A stretch of 64,000 nucleotides of DNA from Micromonospora rhizosphaerae. GTDB lineage: Bacteria > Actinomycetota > Actinomycetes > Mycobacteriales > Micromonosporaceae. Below the pieces are notes generated by a model. The model saw nothing but the letters and a program-made list of their open reading frames with translations, ran no database searches and was not told the origin of the DNA. The position numbers were made by a program, and so were the translations under genes. Where the stretch lies: positions 3,286,001 through 3,350,000 of the forward strand of contig NZ_FMHV01000002.1 in assembly GCF_900091465.1 (NCBI RefSeq), written 5' to 3'. This document shows positions 59,974 through 64,000 of this stretch, one piece after another (position 1 is the first letter of the stretch; every line of letters starts with the position of its first letter).

Positions 59974-62784
59974 TTAGCGCGCTGGCGCGCCGCGTGGGCT
60001 CGGGTTACGGCGCCTCCGGCAGGGGCGCTCCGGCTCCAGGGGGCGGCGATGGTCATGGACCCCCGGGGTGGCCAGGTCCATGGTGAGGGCCCTGGCGAGC
60101 GCTGGGGGGAGCGGGATACGGGCGGCTTGACGTTCGGTGGCCCACTCGGAGCTGTCGGGGGACTCGCCCATGACGATGCCGAACCAGCGTTCGCGGTCCT
60201 TGACGACCCGGAACATCTTCTCGTCGTGGGTGCCGCCGACGTACGGCTCGTAGACGACGACAGGCTGGCCGACCCGGGCGGCTCGGGAGCCGATGCGGTC
60301 GACGCGGCCGGTGCGCTGCTCCAGTGTGCTGGGGTTCCAGTCCAGGTCGTGGTGGATGACATGGCGGCAGGCGTGGTGGAGGTCGACGCCCTCGGCCATG
60401 ACACTGCTGGCGATGAGTACCTCGGGGAAGAATGGGGTGTTGAACGTCTGCATGAGCGTTTCGCGGGTGGCCGGCTTCGCCTCCCCGTTGACTAGGCGGA
60501 CGTTGGGTAGAAGCACCTCGCGGTCGTGGGAGTGCTCGGAGGTGTCGAAGTGTTCGCTGGTGACGCGGATGCCGCCGGTCTGGATGCTGGCGAGCGCGTG
60601 GAGCACGTCGTCGCGCTCCTTGTCGACCTGTTGGGCAAGGGCGGCGGCGAAGGCACTGATCTGGTCTGCGAAGGTGGCGCCAGCCGCGCCGCGGTCCAGG
60701 CCAGCGAGTAGCCCCTCGATGGTCAGGTTGGGGGAGAGGTCAACATAACGGGTCAGGAACGAGGGCGTACGCATGAAGCGGACCGCGATGTCCTGCGCCC
60801 GTTGTGCCGTCTCGTCATCGAGTCCATTGAGGTAGCTGGCGACTCGTTCCCGGAAGGCGTCGTACCCGCTGACATCGCTGCGTAGCAGACGCTCGGCGAT
60901 CGCGTCGACCTCAGCTAGCACGTCGTCGCCGGCGGGCCCCCCGAGGGCCTGCGCGGCCCGGTCGATGATCTCCCGACGGATGGCGCGCGAGATGTGATTG
61001 CGCAGGGCACGGCCGGTCTCGCGGTAGAAGCAGAAGACCAGGACCTTCTCGCCGCGCCGCCATAGGTCGACCACGCGGCTGACAGTCGCGGCGACCTTCG
61101 GATGCGCCGCCCAGCCGTCGACGGTGTCGTGCGGCAGGGCGGTCTTGATGCGCTCGACGTACCACCGGAGTTGGTCCTCCGCGGCGGTGGCGGACGTGTC
61201 CGGCGTGTAGCCGTCGGGTGTTTCGAGGTCGTCGAGCTCGGCGATCCGGTGGGCTCTCGTGTCGGCGTAGGCCTCGAAGGATGAGGCGAGCCCGTAGGCG
61301 TAGTATCCCCGCACCGGGCTGGCCTTGCCCGCGTTGTGGAGGTTTGCGATCGCCTCGGCGCGGGCGGCGAGCAGAAACGGCAGAACTGCGTCGCCTTCGA
61401 CGGTCAGGCCGGAACCCGTGTCACGTCCGTCCAGGATCGCCCGGCCGGGGTGGTAGTCGCGACGCCGAGTCCGGCTGGCCCTGGTGTGTCGGATGACCCA
61501 TGGGCGCAGCAGCTTCTCGGCCGATCGGAGCTCGTCGTGCGCTGCGGCTGCGGCGGTGATCGCCGTACGGACCCGCTCAGATTGCCCTTCCTCAATTTCG
61601 AATGTGCCGACGGAGGCAACCTGGGGGGCGTCGGACTCCTCGAGCCGCGACCAGGCCCGTTCCAGCCGCAGCGCAGCAGCACGACTTCGGTTGAGCCCGT
61701 TCTGGATTTCTTCAACCTGGTCGTCGAACCGCTCCCGCGCCGCCTGCGACGACCAGCGCACGCCATGGAATCTACGCAAGATCCGGATCAGCTCGTCATG
61801 GTTAAGCTGGAACGGCGTGGCGGTGAGGAACAGCATCCTGTCGAACATGTTTCCCAGCGCGCCGCGCTCGTCAACAGTGTTGGCAAAGAGGTCACCGAGC
61901 TGGGTCCTGTTCTTGACGTGGTGGGCCTCGTCGAGTATCAGCAGCGGCAGCCGGACATCCAGGCGCTGCAGGGCCCCCTTCCAGACCTCGCCAAGTGCCC
62001 ACTCGAGCTGTGCCCGAGCGACCTTGAGGCGCTCTTCCAGGTTGGCGGTGCGGTAGACAGGAACGGCGGCCAGCGCCTGCCGAAGGTCCTCGAGGTCGAG
62101 CCCGGATACGGCGTCGAGCAGTGCCGCAGGCACGGGGTCGTCGTCGAGCGGATCCTCGGGTTGACCCCGGTCCCACACCTGCTTCCACCGGCCCGGTTGT
62201 TTCTCGAGCAGCGTCGCCACCAAGGCCTGGCCCGCCGCACCCCGGAACCGGCGTTCCCGCAGCAGTGCGTGGGCATGCTTGGCCAGCACCCGGCGGTGCT
62301 TGTCCCGATCGCGGTCGTAGCGGGTCGCCTGGCGCAGCAGGGCGAGCCGGATCAGCGGGTCGGTGAGCCTGCTGGTGAGCGCAGTGTGCGTGGCGAAGAT
62401 GAGGTGCTGGCGCTCCTCAGGGGGGTCGTCGAGCAGCTTGAGCAGGTCACTGCCTCGCTTGACCGGCCGCGACCCGCGCAGCCCGTGGCCGGGCGGGAGG
62501 CAGTGCTCGGCGAAGACCTGCCACTCGCGGGGCCACTTCTCGGCGACCGCCGCTGGGACCAGGACGACGACGGGGTTGGCCCGCCCGGTTGCTTCCAGGA
62601 CGGAGACCGCCACTGCGAGGGCAACGTAGGTCTTGCCCATACCGACCTCGTCGGCGAGCACCACGCCGGGCTGATCGGCCAGGGAGCGCAGGATGGCGTC
62701 GGCTGTACGCAGCTGCCGCGCGGCGTCCTGGGTGGATACCCGACCAGCCGTAGCGAGATTGATCCCAGGTGTCAGTGGCCACAC
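59974..62784 (-). CDS. SNF2-type helicase of defence-like pair
   Basis: 936 residues from GTG 62784, which overlaps the PLD gene by 13 bases. SF2 motifs in order: I VVLADEVGMGKTYVALA (about residue 42), II LLILDEAHHVKNR (about 285), III MLFLTATPFQLNHDEL, IV KVLVFCFYRETG, V LIASSVMAEGVDLHHACRHV, VI NPSTLEQRTGRVDRIGSR. Large inserts lie between. Genes of this kind next to a phospholipase-D-fold protein occur in phage-defence loci such as DISARM class 1 (DrmD/DrmC) and others. The last about 30 residues (RRPLEPERPCRRRRNPSPRG) look frameshifted or disordered; the IS remnant lies 130 bases away. Confidence 0.8.
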   Translation of the reverse strand: MWPLTPGINLATAGRVSTQDAARQLRTADAILRSLADQPGVVLADEVGMGKTYVALAVAVSVLEATGRANPVVVLVPAAVAEKWPREWQVFAEHCLPPGHGLRGSRPVKRGSDLLKLLDDPPEERQHLIFATHTALTSRLTDPLIRLALLRQATRYDRDRDKHRRVLAKHAHALLRERRFRGAAGQALVATLLEKQPGRWKQVWDRGQPEDPLDDDPVPAALLDAVSGLDLEDLRQALAAVPVYRTANLEERLKVARAQLEWALGEVWKGALQRLDVRLPLLILDEAHHVKNRTQLGDLFANTVDERGALGNMFDRMLFLTATPFQLNHDELIRILRRFHGVRWSSQAARERFDDQVEEIQNGLNRSRAAALRLERAWSRLEESDAPQVASVGTFEIEEGQSERVRTAITAAAAAHDELRSAEKLLRPWVIRHTRASRTRRRDYHPGRAILDGRDTGSGLTVEGDAVLPFLLAARAEAIANLHNAGKASPVRGYYAYGLASSFEAYADTRAHRIAELDDLETPDGYTPDTSATAAEDQLRWYVERIKTALPHDTVDGWAAHPKVAATVSRVVDLWRRGEKVLVFCFYRETGRALRNHISRAIRREIIDRAAQALGGPAGDDVLAEVDAIAERLLRSDVSGYDAFRERVASYLNGLDDETAQRAQDIAVRFMRTPSFLTRYVDLSPNLTIEGLLAGLDRGAAGATFADQISAFAAALAQQVDKERDDVLHALASIQTGGIRVTSEHFDTSEHSHDREVLLPNVRLVNGEAKPATRETLMQTFNTPFFPEVLIASSVMAEGVDLHHACRHVIHHDLDWNPSTLEQRTGRVDRIGSRAARVGQPVVVYEPYVGGTHDEKMFRVVKDRERWFGIVMGESPDSSEWATERQAARIPLPPALARALTMDLATPGVHDHRRPLEPERPCRRRRNPSPRGAPAR

Positions 62785-64000
62785 TTCGCCAGGGCCTCCT
62801 CCATCGCATCGCGGACATACTGGTCAAGGGTGGGGTCCTGCGACGAGGGCAGGCGCTGCGTCTGCTCCCGGATTTGCTCCAGCACCGCCGTCACCTCCCG
62901 CCTGATTTCACCTCGCTCGTCGACATTGCGGACGGCCGACCAGTCCACGGCCGCGATGGTGAGAGCGAGCTCGGCGAGCATGAAATGCTTCTCACCGTTG
63001 ACCATCTGCTCCTCGGACGTACGGACCAGGCTCTCGGCAAGGGTGAGCGGGCCGAGCGCCCCGTGCAGTCGCCACCGCACCGCATCGAGATTGCTTGCCG
63101 GCCGCGCGAGCCGTTCCTGCAGCCGCGTCAGCGCGAGCGAGGATTGCCGGACGCGTTGCATCAGGTATGCCTTGTTGTAGCGCGTCAGCGGATCCAGCCC
63201 GGTGTCCGCGCCAGCCTCTGCGGCCCGCTCGAGTTTGCGTAGCTCCTGCTCGACGGCGACGGGCAACGGTCGCGTCGAGGCGAGCGCGGCGAGCAGGGCG
63301 TGGACGGGGATCTCCCGTAGCTCGCTGGGCGGTGGCAGAGCACCGCGGTCGTCGATATTCGCGGTCCAGGTCGACTCAACCTCCTGCCCGTCGATGTGCC
63401 AACGGACCAGCAGGTAGGCCGGCAGCGGCGTGCCCGGCGCGAGCGGAACCCGTACCTGAGGCTGGACGGATGCCGAGCAGGTCGCGCTGTCGTAGAGAGG
63501 GTGACCTGCCGGGTCGAGGATCCGCCAGCTGGCGGGCAGCGTCGTCGGATCGAGGGTGAGGGTTGCGGCTGGCTCGGGTTGCAGGTGCAGGAGGCAGTCG
63601 ATAAAACCGTGCGGCAACTGGTGCCCGGTCGCCTCGTCCTCGTCGGCCGGCGTCTCCCACTCCTGCGCGTCGGACACGATCGGGTCGCCCTTGGCGGCGA
63701 GGGCCCGCAGCGCCTTGCCTTCGGCCGAGTTCAGTTCGCAGCCGATCCACATGTTGAGCTCGCGGTGCGCGCCTGGGTGTAGGCCCAGGCCGTACCTTGT
63801 CATGTTCGACGAGCCGACCATCGCCGCGACCCACGTGTCACTTTCCAAGAGCACGAGCTTGGCGTGCAGTGTCCTCCGCTCCTTGTCAGGCCTGGCATAG
63901 CCGGACACGGGTGCGTTCTGATCAATCAGGGATGGCGGTCCCTGCACCTTGCCGGTGAACGGGCTGATGTCGGCGAGGATGGTCAGCTGGCGCTCCTGCG
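62772..64000 (-). CDS. Phospholipase-D-like protein, 5' end outside window
   Basis: The frame stays open to the right edge (QERQLTILADISPFTGKVQG is read before the apparent GTG at 63947), so the gene starts beyond 64000; 409 codons are visible. RRTLHAKLVLLESDTWVAAM followed by VGSSNMTRYGLGL is an HKD half-site (H-x-K-x4-D-like and G-S-x-N). A second HKD may be in the missing part. The C-terminal half is helical. It is coupled to the helicase, and probably cuts nucleic acid or binds it. Confidence 0.8.
   Translation of the reverse strand, partial: QERQLTILADISPFTGKVQGPPSLIDQNAPVSGYARPDKERRTLHAKLVLLESDTWVAAMVGSSNMTRYGLGLHPGAHRELNMWIGCELNSAEGKALRALAAKGDPIVSDAQEWETPADEDEATGHQLPHGFIDCLLHLQPEPAATLTLDPTTLPASWRILDPAGHPLYDSATCSASVQPQVRVPLAPGTPLPAYLLVRWHIDGQEVESTWTANIDDRGALPPPSELREIPVHALLAALASTRPLPVAVEQELRKLERAAEAGADTGLDPLTRYNKAYLMQRVRQSSLALTRLQERLARPASNLDAVRWRLHGALGPLTLAESLVRTSEEQMVNGEKHFMLAELALTIAAVDWSAVRNVDERGEIRREVTAVLEQIREQTQRLPSSQDPTLDQYVRDAMEEALAKCGH

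Noticed and set aside
61336..63180. 614-codon plus-strand frame opposite the helicase
   Set aside because: Antisense shadow of conserved helicase motifs.
59974..64000. Firm DISARM annotation
   Set aside because: Only the helicase and PLD parts can be seen; the defining drmA and drmB genes are not in the window.
1..64000. CRISPR arrays, retrons, tRNA genes
   Set aside because: No regularly spaced repeats, no reverse transcriptase motifs and no tRNA cloverleaf were found by eye; a tRNAscan/CRT run would settle this.

Overview
The window is high-GC actinobacterial DNA: almost every real gene has a G or C in the third codon position, GTG starts are common, and genes are packed with 1-, 4- or 8-base start/stop overlaps. 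The gene content (Tad pilus with BTAD regulators, DUF4192, an MAB_1171c-type membrane protein, type 1 BREX) fits Actinomycetia, and the overall feel is of Micromonosporaceae or a relative. That placement is inference, because no rRNA or other phylogenetic marker is present. I saw no tRNA, rRNA or CRISPR array.

Region A (1-17345, mostly + strand) looks like accessory or mobile-element DNA. It holds two GGDEF-type proteins, small zinc-ribbon and hypothetical proteins, a DUF4192 protein, an ArdC-like antirestriction/metallopeptidase protein coupled to a DprA-like protein, an FAD-dependent oxidoreductase, an ECF-type sigma factor, a 4-TM SpdB/DUF2637-like protein and a secreted lytic transglycosylase/M23 peptidase. 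An IS5-family element (1394-2286) sits exactly on the stop codon of the first GGDEF gene. A minus-strand pair (6973-8246) encodes a HEPN-like/gamma-glutamylcyclotransferase-like fusion and a small partner. Most translation units of region A are preceded by strong GC-rich stem-loops of unrelated sequence, and two are preceded by tiny leader ORFs that end in the ATGA of the main gene.

Region B (17397-23489) has a 1526-residue STAND-type NTPase (minus) divergent from a NYN-domain protein and two small proteins (plus). It is a candidate defence module.

Region C (23651-36902, minus) is a Tad/Flp pilus operon. It runs from lipoprotein, secreted protein and CpaB-like through TadZ, TadA, TadB, TadC, Flp pilin and three TadE/G-like pseudopilins, to two membrane-anchored proteins with SARP/BTAD-type winged helices (one SpdB-like, one LysM) and a frameshifted prepilin peptidase. 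Region D (37198-40145, plus) encodes an XRE regulator, an MAB_1171c-family membrane protein, an ImmA/IrrE-like protease and a PAP2-like protein in one operon.

Region E (40146-45060) is small-gene territory. It includes AlpA/Xis-like and tiny membrane proteins, an ATP-dependent DNA ligase, a gene behind a near-consensus LexA box, and decayed sequence.

Region F (45075-58155) is a complete type 1 BREX phage-defence operon: xis-like regulator, brxA, brxB, brxC, pglX, pglZ, brxL. Its BrxL carries a MIT_C/phospholipase-D-like C-terminal domain where the Lon-like domain is expected. Region G (58156-64000) holds two dead, tail-to-tail IS remnants, then on the minus strand a SNF2-type helicase and a phospholipase-D-like protein (5' end beyond the window), which extend the defence island.
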